A stretch of 21,562 nt of DNA from Coptodactyla brooksi (taxonomy: Eukaryota > Arthropoda > Insecta > Coleoptera > Scarabaeidae), in NCBI GenBank assembly GCA_033557675.1, contig JAWQRM010000547.1, positions 1-21,562 of the forward strand, written 5' to 3'. The position numbers and the translations under genes are program-made. Shown piece by piece: positions 9,430-19,330 of this stretch; position 1 is the first letter of the stretch, and every line of letters begins with the position of its first letter. The notes below the pieces were generated by a model, which did no database searches, had not been told where the DNA came from, and saw nothing but the letters and a program-made list of their open reading frames with translations.

Positions 9430-10006
9430 CCCTGCAATTTGAAATCTAACGCAAAGTGAAGAATAACAATTAGGTTTAAGAAATTAATTAGGTTTCAGAA
9501 GCTTTTGGAAATTGTACTGCTGTTCAACCATTATTTTTTCTTATGTGGATTGCTGCATAAAATCACTTTTCACTTTCAGTAATAATCTGGTGGAGAAAAA
9601 AACATTTGCCTAACCTGGACAAGAAGGCACTCTAGACCGTAGCACGTTGAATTTCGTTTCAGGTGATGCAACGTCGACAATGCTTCTTGTTGCATTTTAT
9701 TCAGATGCTTTAAACACCGTTATATTGTGAACCATAAAGTTTTAAGCTTTGTCCCAACTCCTGGATGGTGCCAAATTTAAGCCAAGAATAGATACTTATC
9801 AAATTCAGTTGTTCCAGATTTTATACCGCCGAGAAAATTGCAATTACCACTTTTAACTTTTTAAACCAACGGAGGCATGTTCTGATATTAAGCGCAGCAA
9901 GATAAACAGCATTAATAGGATTAGTGGTATCAGTGGCATTATTATGCTTTCCAAACCGAAAAAGCATAAAATATCTGATATGGTATCTGATATCATAATT
10001 ATACAA
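9430..10006 (-). pseudogene. second, strongly decayed mariner transposase fragment
   Basis: Minus-strand remains of a mariner unlike the one at 501-1480. The helix-turn-helix shows ALNIRTCLRWFKKL (within 9821-10006). In a shifted frame it continues KSGNCNF and KSGTTEFD, matching the mariner linker pattern of a 'K-S-G-N/D-F' block followed by 'R-S-G-R-P-x-E-F-D'. Further downstream, ITESEK at about 9560-9580 stands where the first catalytic Asp block (TGDEKW) is expected, so that Asp appears to be lost. A following stretch has QKLLKPN. No second or third Asp block is visible. Because the signal comes from scattered motifs in three frames, superfamily assignment is fair rather than firm, and the left border is a guess. 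Confidence 0.6.
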
Positions 10007-10069
10007 TTATTTTCGCAACTTAACAATGAGAATATCAAATACACAAGCCTGTGGTAGTTCTGCTTTTTA

Positions 10070-10200
10070 ACTTTTGATAATTGACTCTAAGTTAAACAAT
10101 GCCACCACTACACCAAAACCGAAAAGTTTATTTGCTTGTTTCACCCGTCCTTCGCACGTTTCGCCGATCATGTCGGCGAATCATCATCAGAAACGACAAA
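10070..10200 (-). mobile_element. retroelement-like 3' end, copy 1
   Basis: On the minus strand this reads TGATGATGATTCGCCGACA, then CGGCGAAACGTGCG, then AAACTTTTCGGTTTTGGTG, and ends in ATCAAAAGTTAAAAAG. The stretch 10070-10170 aligns with 21180-21269 in the same orientation, and both copies stop at the same AAAAGTT end. A 3' end shared by differently truncated copies is the signature of target-primed retroelements. The combination of TGATGAT, CGAAACG and GGTGTA is one I recall from Penelope-like elements and some LINEs. The perfect hairpin TTCGCCGA/TCGGCGAA (10160-10180) lies inside. The element may extend up to about 10440, where it interrupts the piggyBac gene. Confidence 0.55.
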
Positions 10201-10439
10201 GTCAAATGCTTGACATATTATTCATAACCTATTATATTCATGATCTATTAATTTTAGTGAGATATATTTATCGTACTCTGAAGTTGTCAGATGTAGATTT
10301 TAAATGTCAATTAAAAAACGTTTTCTCTATGATTTTGATTGTTGGAATATAAGAAATCTAATATTCTTTCTGTATGTACATGATTTAGGATGATGTTTAC
10401 GGTAGTTAGTTTATTATTAATCAGTCTTAGGTCTGGTAA

Positions 10440-11233
10440 TAGAAAGTTTAGTACAGTAATACGATTTTTTTCTGGTGCTTCACCCAGACATTTTCCCGTA
10501 TAAATTTGAACTTTCATGGCGTAGGAACTAACGCTGTCACGAAGAGTCCATATTTTGATGCCATATTTTGCTTGCTTGCTGGTAATAAACTGTTTGAAAG
10601 GAAAGCGTCCTCTGAAGCCAGCAGGTTGTTCGTCAACAGTAACGTTATCACCTACATTGTACAACTTAGGAATAATCTCTATTCACTTCTCCCAAAACTC
10701 TTGTAGGGGCTAATTTGTCACTTGCTGTTCTCTGTTGATGATCGACCTTGTCGTGAAATGTAATACGGGTGATATTCGATAAAAAACTTATCAACGACAA
10801 TAATAATCCTATATATGCTTGTAGTGTAATATTATTCAGACCTTCCCAATCGCATCCGTACAGTCTCCGACCTTCAATATTGCTCATTTTCAACACAATA
10901 TTTTCAAGTGTAGGGTTCACGATAACTTGAAAGGCAGATATCCTTTACTCTGAATATGACATACCTAGTTGGACCAGAAGTAATTTTTATTATATTTTGA
11001 CTAAATGCTTGTCCACTTTGGGGAAAAGGTTCTAGGTTCTAATTTCCAACATACAACGTTGTCTTTTGACTGTATATTGTCATTATCGGAATAATCTTAT
11101 CATTCTCTGCTTCGGATTTCTCATAGTCGGTATCATCGCTGGTACGATCTTCAACCTCAGAAGTATCTTCACCGCCGGATATATTTGCACGTATCTCTGC
11201 TATTTCTTCATCAGATCGAAATCGCCTCGCCAT
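10440..11233 (-). pseudogene. piggyBac (PGBD4-like) transposase pseudogene, 3'-truncated
   Basis: DDE_Tnp_1_7 transposase that would cut at TTAA. It starts MARRFRSDEEIAEI at 11233, with the acidic, Asp/Glu-rich N-terminus usual for the family. A frameshifted piece leads into NPTLENIVLKMSNIEGRRLYG and NITLQAYIGLLL (10666-10920). After LLL about 30-40 residues are missing, and the sequence resumes ITRITFHDKVDHQQRTASD. Then VGDNVTVDEQPAGFRGR (10311-10664) carries the first catalytic Asp (codon 10632-10634), followed by AKYGIKIWTL and IYTGKCLGEAPEKN. Beyond about 10440 similarity to piggyBac ends; the other two Asp blocks and the C-terminal zinc-binding region are absent. The gene is truncated by neighbouring retroelement sequence and has at least two frameshifts. 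Confidence 0.9.
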
Positions 11234-11541
11234 TATTTATGATGATGGTTATTCAACATGCACAGACTTGCATATTCGACCAATATGAATGCATAATCTT
11301 GTCAGTTGCTGTATAGCTATAATACACTTATAGTATTCATATAAATAAGGTTAAAACTAAAATTACATAAAATAAAATAAATCTAAATAGCTTTCGGTCA
11401 TAATCACCAGACGGTTATACACGTAACAACCTTGTTTAAAAATTTAATAATATATACTTTACGCAAATAATAAAAGATGACAAAGTTGTAGAACCTAAAA
11501 ATCCGTTTCGGGTCATATTGTCCCCAACAGCACAGGGTTAA
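11234..11541 (-). mobile_element. piggyBac 5' terminal region with TTAA end
   Basis: Upstream leader and 5' terminus of the piggyBac at 10440-11233. On the minus strand it begins TTAACCCTGTGCTG (TTAA at 11538-11541), followed by GACCCGAAACGGATTT. The leader aligns over its whole length with 51-432 on the plus strand, so both are one family. No promoter was assigned, although an A/T-rich run precedes the ATG. The 3' end of the element is lost. Confidence 0.85.
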
Positions 11542-13972
11542 AAGATAAAAATGTATTTCGAAAATCTAAATATATTAAAATTGTTATTGTCGAAAAACCT
11601 TTTCGCCCTGTATCTTTGTGTCTATGAACGACACAAAGTAACGTTCGGAAAACTATCGAATTATAAAATATTCTTAAAATAACCCAGGGAATAACCCATT
11701 GAAATGTCGTATTTTTATTAAACAGCCTGTTCAAGTAGAATTATAGTCAGCTGTAAGGTAATGTAATATTACCTTCTAATTACTATTGATACATGAACAG
11801 TAACAATTATTCTTAGAGTACTATATACATTAAACAATAATTACTTAACTTTACCTAATTGGGATTAAGACACAATTATTTCAAAATATATACAATGTAA
11901 TACATACAAAAGAAAAATGACACAGTAATACTTGCTAAATAGCCAAACAGTATTAAATAAAATTGCAGTTAAAATTTCAAGTATATTATATTCTTAATCT
12001 GTATAACCTATCCATTAACACATTATCACTAATTTAATTTAGGCACAAACCAATTAGCTCACGAATTTTCATGTTCATGAAAGTAGTAGTAAAATATCTT
12101 AACACCTACGAGTTATTTATTACCAATTATCTCAATTTTAAGGCTCTTCGCAACTTCACTATACAAATTATCAAAATATCTTTTTGATGAATTCAGTAGA
12201 AGATTTGCAACTATCTGTGTGTAGTGTAACATTTCGGGCCAAATAGTAGTGTAAGCCTTACTATCAAAGGATGCGTTTCACATAGGTGAAGGAAAAAGCA
12301 TACGAATTTTGTCGTCAGAATGATTGTCCGACGATGTTTAAGTCTGTTATATCTTCCGATACTTATTGAAATGCTGAATTGAATATTGCAATGTTCTGTA
12401 TCAAACGTTATTGCTAGTTTAATGGGTGGTCATTGTACAATTTAATCTGAATAGGAAGGCGTTTCGGTTATTGTCATGGATGGGTAGTTGCACATTACCA
12501 ATAGTGTGCGACTGGGATACCATTGAGCGAAACAAAAAACTAATCCTAATAGATGGTGGCTTTTGTCATATGTTGTCATATGTTGTTAAGATGTCCTTTT
12601 CACAGGAATTAATAGATACATATATGTTAACTTGAATTGTTGTCTTACACAGTAGGCTATTCATTAGATTGACTTGTTTTTGAAAGTAAACTCCTATGGA
12701 ACTCTATGATATTCAACGAACCGATTCATGAATATAGCCAATGTGGATTGTCCTGAATGGCGGTTTCCGTGTATAATAGTGCAAAATCAGGAAACCACAT
12801 AGTATTATTTTCCAATACTGCTTTTTGTTGTGCTTGTCATAGGTGCTTCGTACATTGTTAATAATCTTCTTTTAATTCCTTAAACCTTTACCTACCTCAC
12901 ATCTACTGATACTGATCAGAAGCTTCTCACGTTCAACTTATAGAAGTGGCGCTCTTAAGCCCTGTAGGTGTACTTAACCGCGCAATACAAATGCCTATTC
13001 AAATCCAGAAGCTTATAGAAACGTTGTAATCGGTATAATCCCTTGGTCGATCATAGATGGCCCCGATAAAGGGGTCTCTGCGTACAGCCTTCCAGGTGAC
13101 AAACAATGACTTTGCAAATAGCTATTGTGACGCGTATATATCGTTTTGATAAATGATGCTCGCAGACAATACAATGGTTAATACGCAAAGTGAGCGGTTA
13201 TTGTCTGACGGTGTGTATAAGTAATGTGTTCCCAATGAAATTATTGCTGGGATTCTTTAAATAATTTGCAGTCTGCGAGGTCATTTCTCTGGTTTAGTAT
13301 TTAAGTCAATGCTTGCGTACAAACATCATTTACGACGGTCAAGAGTACCTTTCCATTATTGAATCGAAGAAAACTCCAAAAAACAACTTCACTTCAACTC
13401 GTATTAGTCACTTCAACGCAATACAAGCAAATAATTACCAGCTGATCAATAAAAGAATTAATCAATTAATAACAGATGTCCATAACGTGCAAGGTCCAAT
13501 TAACTAACAATTAAATGCAATTTCCATGTATCATACGTGATAATCAGCGTTTATTAGCATACTATATTTTAGTATTAAGTTAGTTAAGTTATAAGCTACC
13601 AGATGAACGAACTAATTTGAAAGTCCAGTGAAATATTCCTACTCTGCTACACACTTTTTGCTTGATATAATGAACAAGTTCTTTTTACGAAAACAGAATT
13701 GCTCTAAAACAAAAGGTTGATAGAAAATGGCGTTAAGCAAAGTGATCAACTATAGGTACAATCGGAAGAAAACACAATAAGATCACAATTATAGTTAAAA
13801 TGAAAAATGCGAAAAGGAAACAATGAACAAAACCAAAATGTGATAAATGCAGAGTGGAAGTATGAAAGGGGCTAAGTGCCATTGTTTTAAAAAGGAGAGC
13901 TAATGGAAGTAGTCCAATTAGAATGGAGTATAATTGTGTAATCATAACCAAAAAGCAGAAAAGGAAGATTTG
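11542..13972. other. long AT-rich stretch without a recognisable gene
   Basis: Nothing identifiable. Small perfect hairpins occur at 11614-11638 (CTTTGTGTC/GACACAAAG, 7-base loop) and 11755-11775 (AAGGTAAT/ATTACCTT, 5-base loop). A separated 9-bp inverted repeat, CAGACAATA/TATTGTCTG, lies at 13163-13171 and 13199-13207. A 10-base tandem word, GTCATATGTT, is repeated twice near 12565-12590. Short open frames at 12426-12635 (69 codons) and 13313-13507 (64 codons, the latter Asn/Gln/Ile-rich with a TTG first codon) match nothing I know and are about as long as chance allows. The segment 12900-13330 is somewhat less AT-rich, and an acceptor-like TTTGCAG precedes 13272, so an unrecognised host exon cannot be excluded. 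Confidence 0.35.
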
Positions 13973-14023
13973 TATAACCATAACTAATACACTAAAACTG
14001 GTATAATCATAACTAATACACTA
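13973..14023. repeat. 29-bp tandem repeat, two units
   Basis: TATAACCATAACTAATACAC (plus TA) at 13973-13994 recurs at 14002-14023 with one change in 22 bases, separated by AAACTGG (period 29). A third, weaker echo (TAATCATAACC) lies at 13940-13950. Probably the repeated tail of the retroelement-like 3' end. Confidence 0.85.
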
Positions 14024-14131
14024 CACCAAAAAATGACTGTTCAACGCATATTTCGTTAAAGAATTTAAAATCATCAGGAGCGATGAAAGACAGGTCTATC
14101 ATTCCGGTCTTTCATTGCTCCTGATGATTTT
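13973..14131 (-). mobile_element. retroelement-like 3' end, third related copy with tandem tail
   Basis: On the minus strand the order is: a 26-bp stem-loop, TGATGATTTTAAATTC, ACGAAATATGCGTTGAAC, TTTTTTGGTGTAGTG, and then two tandem units of TAGTGTATTAGTTATG type. The order TGATGAT, CGAAAyrTGCG, TTTTGGTGTAG is the same as in the copy at 10070-10200, although the sequences between are diverged. Tandem units at the extreme 3' end are common in several non-LTR retroelements. The family label is an inference from this layout; no coding sequence is attached. Confidence 0.45.
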
Positions 14132-14132
14132 A
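14066..14132. repeat. 26-bp stem-loop with a 15-base loop
   Basis: The left arm at 14066-14091 includes AAAATCATCAGGAGC and ATGAAAGAC; the right arm at 14107-14132 is its reverse complement apart from a single G-T position. Loop 14092-14106. It is the strongest stem in the window. The right arm contains CTCCTGATGATTTT, so it probably arose by inverted duplication of the start of the retroelement 3' tail. A 67-nt hairpin is also in the size range of a small-RNA precursor, but nothing else supports that. Confidence 0.9.
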
Positions 14133-15983
14133 TTTACAAGTAAATAAAACAGCAAGCAAAAATATTGGCAAATGTAGAACAAACCTGTTGATATCGAATG
14201 ATTTTTTTCTATTGATAAACATACAATTAACAAAGCAAGCAAGTTTACAAGGGATCACCATCGCGTTTTGCATGATCATATTAAATTCACCACAAGAAAA
14301 ACAATTAACTTTTCAAGAGTTAATTATTTTAGTTGCAAATTCTATAGAAATATTTTCTTCAAAGATTTTCTAAATTCTTCATCGTCCTGGGGTAAATTTA
14401 ATTGAAATATACGAGCAGGTATTGGAAACAGGCAGGAAGCTAAAGTTAGGCATGAAATTTACCCATCTAAAGTCGAAATGGCCATAAATCTTTTAAAGAC
14501 TTACGAGCTTAAGATGAAAATAGTTCCCAATATATGAAAGCACTGCTTTCAAAATTGACATCCAAGATGTATTATTTCGTAAAGAGTAAATTCTACTCAA
14601 AGCACCTGAATGGAGTACAATTATTTCATATATTTCATTTTATTTCAGTCCAGTTTAGAAGCGAACCGAACATATGGAATATTTAGTAGCGTTTTCACAA
14701 GTACAAAACGAATTAAATAAGTTTGGAGCTGGATTTATCGTGAAAATCGACAGAAATACGGAGACTTCAACGTACGATCACACAACGAACCTTTATAACA
14801 TACTCTGTGGAGAAATGACTGACATTTCAGTTATCCCGATAAACGGCAAATCCTACTATCGCGCGCGAAAGTGTTAAAGACGATCGTTTAGTCTCAGCGT
14901 CACGTATTTTTAGTCGCCACAATAAATCTTGGGACGTTGGTCTCGTTATCGTTTATGGTACGAGGATCAAAAGGTATTAATTACGGTCTGCCGTGATTTC
15001 TTTGCGTTATTTAATTAAACCGTATATAGAGCTAACAATTCTTTAAAAAGCGTCGTAGTGAGCACTGCAGTAAGATCGATCCTATTGAAAAGTTGTTGCT
15101 ACGGCCGTTAGTTAGACAAACGACACAATCATTGTGTTCGCTTGCGCCTATCAGTGTTCTTCACCGCCCTAACAAACCCTGCATTGTTCTCATAGCACCC
15201 ATCGTGTAAACAGGTGAAGTATTTATGGTGTTTTCGAGGATTTCCTTTGTTTGCTTGGCTTTGTTAGTGTATTTGAACTAATACTTGTTGGAGAGGTTTA
15301 GGACAGATTTCGATTAAAAATTGATTTAACTAATCAGAAATTAATTATCTTTATCAGAAGTACTAAGTACCCCATTCCTTTATAACAATTATACGTATTT
15401 ATGGTTATTAAAAAATAGTAATAAATAAATATCGTTGTTTTGTATCAACATTTCTGGTCAGAACAGTTTTTAGGTATATGCTAAATATATAATTATAAAA
15501 TGTTCTTTTATGCACATTAATTTTGTCTATAAAATAGTATGCTGTATAGTAAGCAAAGACAAAAATAATAAGGTATTTTTGTCTTTGTTTTGTTTAAGAC
15601 GAATACTAACTTTACAACCCGCAAAACTTGAAGTGTTATTCCAGTTTGTCTCAGTTCTTGAGTAGACTGACAATCAATATTCATTGAGAAAGTAGAACTG
15701 TTACAGGCAATGTGCATTACTTCTAACATTTCTCTGGACCTAGAAATGTTCATTATCACTCCTTCACTTATTTTCCTCTAATCCTGGATCATATAGGACT
15801 ACCCTTACTCTGTAAATTATTATTTTTAACATGTAACGGTGCACTATTGTATACCCACTAAAGCTTTCATGAGGAACTAAAACTATCTGTGGGTTAATTT
15901 CTATTATGCAAATGAATCCAAAAATCATTTAAATATCACTTAATCAATCGCGTTAAACTTTTTTTTTATACATATATTCGCCA
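14133..15983. other. stretch with two unassigned in-phase open segments
   Basis: Two short open frames on the plus strand, 14188-14373 (61 codons) and 14674-14877 (67 codons), lie in the same phase, with a region of stops between them. A third piece in another frame (about 14450-14535, containing YPSKVEMAINLLKTYELK) looks protein-like. None matches a family I recognise. They may be one decayed gene of unknown origin. An acceptor-like TTTTATTTCAG ends at 14648, shortly before the second segment. The 14880-15260 part is less AT-rich and has a TATATAG motif near 15025, but no start site can be fixed. 15300-15983 is plain AT-rich DNA. Confidence 0.3.
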
Positions 15984-16420
15984 GATGGGGCGGAAATTTC
16001 AAGACAGATATTCCATGACCGTACAACTTTAATAGGGCCGACTCCAACTATGCCGAACACCTCAATAAATGCCTACGCGAGCTAGATAGCATTGAGGAAA
16101 GAATATTGGCAATACTAGGGAAAGGCAAAAAGTTGGACACCCTGGAAGCCCTAGAAATTTACAAACACACAAAAAGCATGACGTCATCGATATACAAATT
16201 AATAACCAACAGGACACTATCTAACCAACTAACAGGGAATTTTAATTTTCTAAGCCAAAATACAATACAGATATTAAAAGAAATTTTAAACAAGCCTGTA
16301 ATAACCGCTATAATTTATCCTGTTTTCTTGATTATTTCAAACGAAAGCAGACAATTTGAGAAATTAAAGACCAATCACACTAGGAATATTATTTTGTTGT
16401 ATTCATCTTTCTCAAATTAG
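15984..16420 (+). pseudogene. GIY-YIG nuclease-like retroelement fragment
   Basis: A decayed coding segment resembling the C-terminal GIY-YIG endonuclease region of Penelope-like or related retroelements. Read in the frame of 16037-16420: GGNFKTDIP (about 15989-16015; compare the family's G-R-x-F-x-x-R pattern), a stop, then SNYAEHLNKCLREL and KKLDTLEALEIYKHTKS. These match the usual 'S-N-x-A-x-H-L' and 'G-x-K-L-(N/D)-x-L-E-x-x-E-I-Y-K' blocks, in which the Glu is the expected metal ligand. The open frame continues to a stop at 16418-16420, but beyond about 16270 I see no conserved feature. The GIY and YIG motifs and any reverse transcriptase lie upstream and are missing. Recognition rests on remembered motif patterns, so it is moderate. 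Confidence 0.55.
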
Positions 16421-16620
16421 TATATGAATCGACCCTCAGGCCGCAACCAAGCTAGAGGCATGAGAAAAAGGAACTGCGGTCCATCACTACGTCCTCTCTA
16501 AACTTTGTAATACGTCTTCAAGAACAAACCCGAAACTAATTATGTTAGGAATATTGCCTTGTATTAACACTTCTTAACATCGTATATGAACCAGCCTTTA
16601 GGCGGTAAACATGCTAGGCA
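16381..16620 (+). repeat. diverged direct repeat pair, about 165-bp period
   Basis: 16381-16460 and 16546-16620 share TAGGAATATT, then GTATT, GTATATGAA, a C(C/A)G(A/C)C..T(C/T)AGGC block and GCTAG(A/-)GGCA in the same order. The first unit spans the end of the GIY-YIG-like frame, the second lies just before the next open frame. It may be a partial tandem arrangement, as known for Penelope-like elements, or a tandem duplication of flanking DNA. Confidence 0.6.
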
Positions 16621-16841
16621 CAGATACTTGTCTTGAACAGTACCGTACAACTTACATTACGTTAGAACGTGACGCACATAAAATTATTCCGATGAGCGTT
16701 GGCATTCTCTGGCACTGTAAAGATTGTGTAATTACAAGAAAAACATTGTACGAGCTTTGTGATGGGAAACCAATGATTGAACAGCAGCTTCATTCTATAG
16801 TTTCCTGCAATTTTGAAAACTTTACGGCAGACGTTCGTTAA
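16611..16841 (+). pseudogene. possible LINE ORF1-like zinc-finger fragment
   Basis: A 76-codon open frame that I cannot firmly identify. It contains ILWHCKDCVI followed by a segment with IEQQLHSI. A Trp two residues before a C-x2-C pair, preceded by an isolated CLEQYR-like segment and followed by a likely helical stretch, is the layout seen at the end of PHD-type zinc fingers in the ORF1 proteins of several insect LINEs. Only the last cysteine pair is visible, and no upstream half is seen. It lies just 3' of the second direct-repeat unit. Chance occurrence remains possible. Confidence 0.3.
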
Positions 16842-17939
16842 TTACACTTTGTGCAATACAATAACCTTTTGTCACTAAAAACGGCTTTATTTTATGGCCA
16901 CATAAAACTAAACGTTTCGACAAGCATACGTCAATACGAGAAATACAAGAATAAATGAAATTGTGATTGTCATACTGCAATAATGTGAATATACGACATA
17001 AATAGTGCAATGATTATTTTAATACTTCTCAGTTTCTGTATTCTCTGCTTGTATATAAAAATTTATTGATAAAAAGGCCAAAAAATATTACTATTGTTGT
17101 AAAAACTGAAAAAACAGGCAACATACTATGCCTGTTTTTTTCTTTCTGTATGATATGATAAATTAACTATATTAGTTTATTTAAATATATATTTATATAA
17201 TACACAGATATATATGCAGAAATTTAAACAGCACCCTAAATTCGACAATAATTCGCTTGTTTATAAGCCGTGAGTAAAACGGTTACATCCGTTTAAATCG
17301 TTATTACCTTCTATTCTAAAAATCAAAACAAGTATTATGATATATTTAATGCACTGGTAGCTCAACAATAATGTAAAACAACGGAAATAGTGTTCGGGAT
17401 TTACGGCAAGGAATATTTTACAATTTGTATTTAATACTACGAGAACAATCGACAAACAGTGAAAAATATTGCTTGTAAATGAAGGGAAAGACAATGATTA
17501 GTGTCCGGCGACATAAGTTACAAACTCAAGAAATTTCCCATTACTCCTTCAGCCTTGCTTTTGTGCACAGGCAGAGCAATGCAAATGATAACATTACATG
17601 GTTGCGACAGGAATAGCAGAGTGTTGGGAGATGAAAAGCCTAAACCACCCGACACTAGTAATAACTGATTAAAGAAAAACAAAAGAGATATACCTTGTTA
17701 ACTATAGGTATGCATGTGTCACAATTAAACAGGGCAAACTTCCAAGAGGGCAAACTATTTCAGTTTGAGTATTTGGTGTATTTCACGATTTAGTTCATGC
17801 ATTGTAATTAAATTAAAAATTCAAGTTTAGTTAAAAAAATCCAAATGCATTTTATAACTAAAAGCCAAACTACGTTTAGGAGTAAAATCAAGAAGTGTAA
17901 GTGTGCTGTAGTTTAGGTTTAATAATTGGGCATATTGAA
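16842..17939. other. AT-rich non-coding stretch
   Basis: No gene is recognised. A perfect 12-bp hairpin with a T-rich right arm lies at 17109-17140. GGGCAAACT occurs twice near 17732-17757 and once near 1822, too short to call an element. The rest is simple AT-rich sequence. Confidence 0.4.
17109..17140. repeat. perfect 12-bp hairpin with T-run
   Basis: Arms AAAAAACAGGCA (17109-17120) and TGCCTGTTTTTT (17129-17140) around ACATACTA. It has the shape of a bacterial intrinsic terminator, but nothing else here is bacterial. Probably a short foldback sequence of mobile-element origin. Confidence 0.8.
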
Positions 17940-18290
17940 CTGCGCTCAAGTCCTTTTTAGTTTAAGCAATTCATGCCCTGTATCCTTGTAACGACTATAT
18001 ATGTACACTTAATACTTATGTATGTATACTTATACGTAAAGAATGATATAAATAGAGTTCTACTTTGTCTCAACTAATGTGACTAATAACTAATGCGATA
18101 TTCAATTCTTGTTTGTTGTGGCAATTCATAAACTAGACTTTAAATAAATCGAACAGACGTCGATTCTTTTGATAAATTTCACTGATTTGCAACAGATTAA
18201 ATCAGCCCATTTATGCCTACGGGGTTGGTTCGGAGTGATATTTATTTCCTACATTTTGGAAGTGGTCAAGCCGTACTAAAATTTATACAT
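17940..18290 (+). mobile_element. possible solo or truncated LTR
   Basis: The order of signals resembles an LTR: a TATA-like GATATAAATAGAG at about 18045, a polyadenylation-like AAATAAAT near 18145, and TTTCCTACATTTTGGAAG at 18246-18263. In the last, ACA followed by a TTTTGG-like run could be an LTR end with a primer-binding site. No second LTR, no polyprotein and no clear TG start were found, so this is a suggestion from layout only. Confidence 0.25.
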
Positions 18291-18759
18291 GACTTTATTT
18301 ACGCAAGGTTATTGTATGAGTCAAGAGCACCTAAACGTGGAATAGAGAACAAATGTTTTTGCTAAGTAATAAAGTAATAACTTTATATCGGATTAATTAT
18401 ATATATTACTTCACTAACCAATTATATATTTAAAACATATTTGTAAAAAATAGAATAAATAAGTCTATTGAATGGCGTCAATAGCGCCTCCGTGGTAACA
18501 AGAGTTAACTTTCAAAACAATTTCAGGAAGAATTCACTTTCAATTGTTAAACTATTAGAAGAGATTAAAAGGTTAGAAACACTTAGGCAAAATTTCTTAT
18601 ATTTCTAATAATTCTTATCTTCCGAAGATAATTGAAGCCACCGACCCTGGTAACTTGCATCGAAATCAACTTCGGGTACAAGCGGAAGATACGGAAGGTG
18701 TGCCTTTGATGAATGACGAAAGTATTACACATGCAGAGACAAAGAAAAAGGAACCCGAT
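18291..18759. other. AT-rich stretch upstream of piggyBac family 2
   Basis: No gene is recognised. The last ~120 bases (from about 18640) can be read as DPGNLHRNQLRVQAEDTEGV without stops and may be the decayed acidic N-terminal part of the following piggyBac gene. The rest is featureless. Confidence 0.3.
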
Positions 18760-19330
18760 CAGCGAACTTAGACAGCTGGGGCTTACAAACCATTATTGAA
18801 GAATGCTATTGTGATTCGATGTTACCTATGCTTTCATTGTTGAGTGAAAGTCATCTCCTAGAATTAATCGAAAAAGAATAACTATTTTTCAGTTATGAAG
18901 TGTCAGTAAAGCATACAGTCAGGGGTGCTTATCTGAATAATCACGAAAGCGAACTTGGAAATCATGAAATGTATGTCCCTGTTGCAAGAATAATGTTCTA
19001 AAAAACACGTGAATATACGCATAATATATTTTCAGCACATTCAATGCGACGTAACGGCTTTGAAGGAACTTAGCGTTTTCTTCATGCTATTGGCAATTCA
19101 AATGTAGGTAAAGATGAAAAAATTTCAAATGTGCATCCTTTGTTTGAAATTGTAAATGAAAACTTTATAGGAAATACACTACTCAAACATGAGTTGTCAA
19201 TTGATAAATTCATGATTCTATATTTTGGTAGGAGTGGGTGCAAACGAATTATGCATGCAAAATGAGTTTACCAATTAGCAAAAAGCTGAAATATGAGAAA
19301 AGTTATAAAAAAATAGTGCTCGTCATTATA
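18760..19330 (+). pseudogene. piggyBac (PGBD2/3-like) transposase fragment, copy A
   Basis: Decayed DDE_Tnp_1_7 fragment of a lineage distinct from the piggyBac at 10440-11233. The readable part is HSMRRNGFEGT, a stop, RFLHAIGNSNVGKDEKIS, HPLFEIVNENFIGN and LSIDKFMILYFGRSGCKR (19044-19262). The family's 'S-M-x-R-N-R-F-x-x-L-x-x-F-L-H' block and its first catalytic Asp block 'L-S-(I/V)-D-E-S-M' are both clear. The Asp is present (codon 19203-19205) but the following Glu is Lys. A weaker upstream reading from about 18760 includes SESHLLELIEKE. After the stop at 19263-19265 the sequence no longer codes for transposase, yet it still matches copy B (21477-21540), so the tail belongs to the element. 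Confidence 0.8.

Noticed and set aside
13163..13207. Inverted repeat CAGACAATA/TATTGTCTG as ends of a miniature transposon
   Set aside because: Only 9 bp with 27 bases between, no target duplication and no second copy; too little for an element.
13733..13981. 82-codon strongly hydrophobic frame on the minus strand, looking like a membrane protein
   Set aside because: The plus strand here is simply purine-rich (A/G), so its complement reads as Phe, Leu and Ile codons. No start context or family match, and it overlaps the tandem repeat.
17109..17140. Bacterial-type intrinsic terminator
   Set aside because: The hairpin plus T-run fits, but the flanks are eukaryotic transposon debris with no adjacent bacterial-like gene. 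Kept only as a hairpin.
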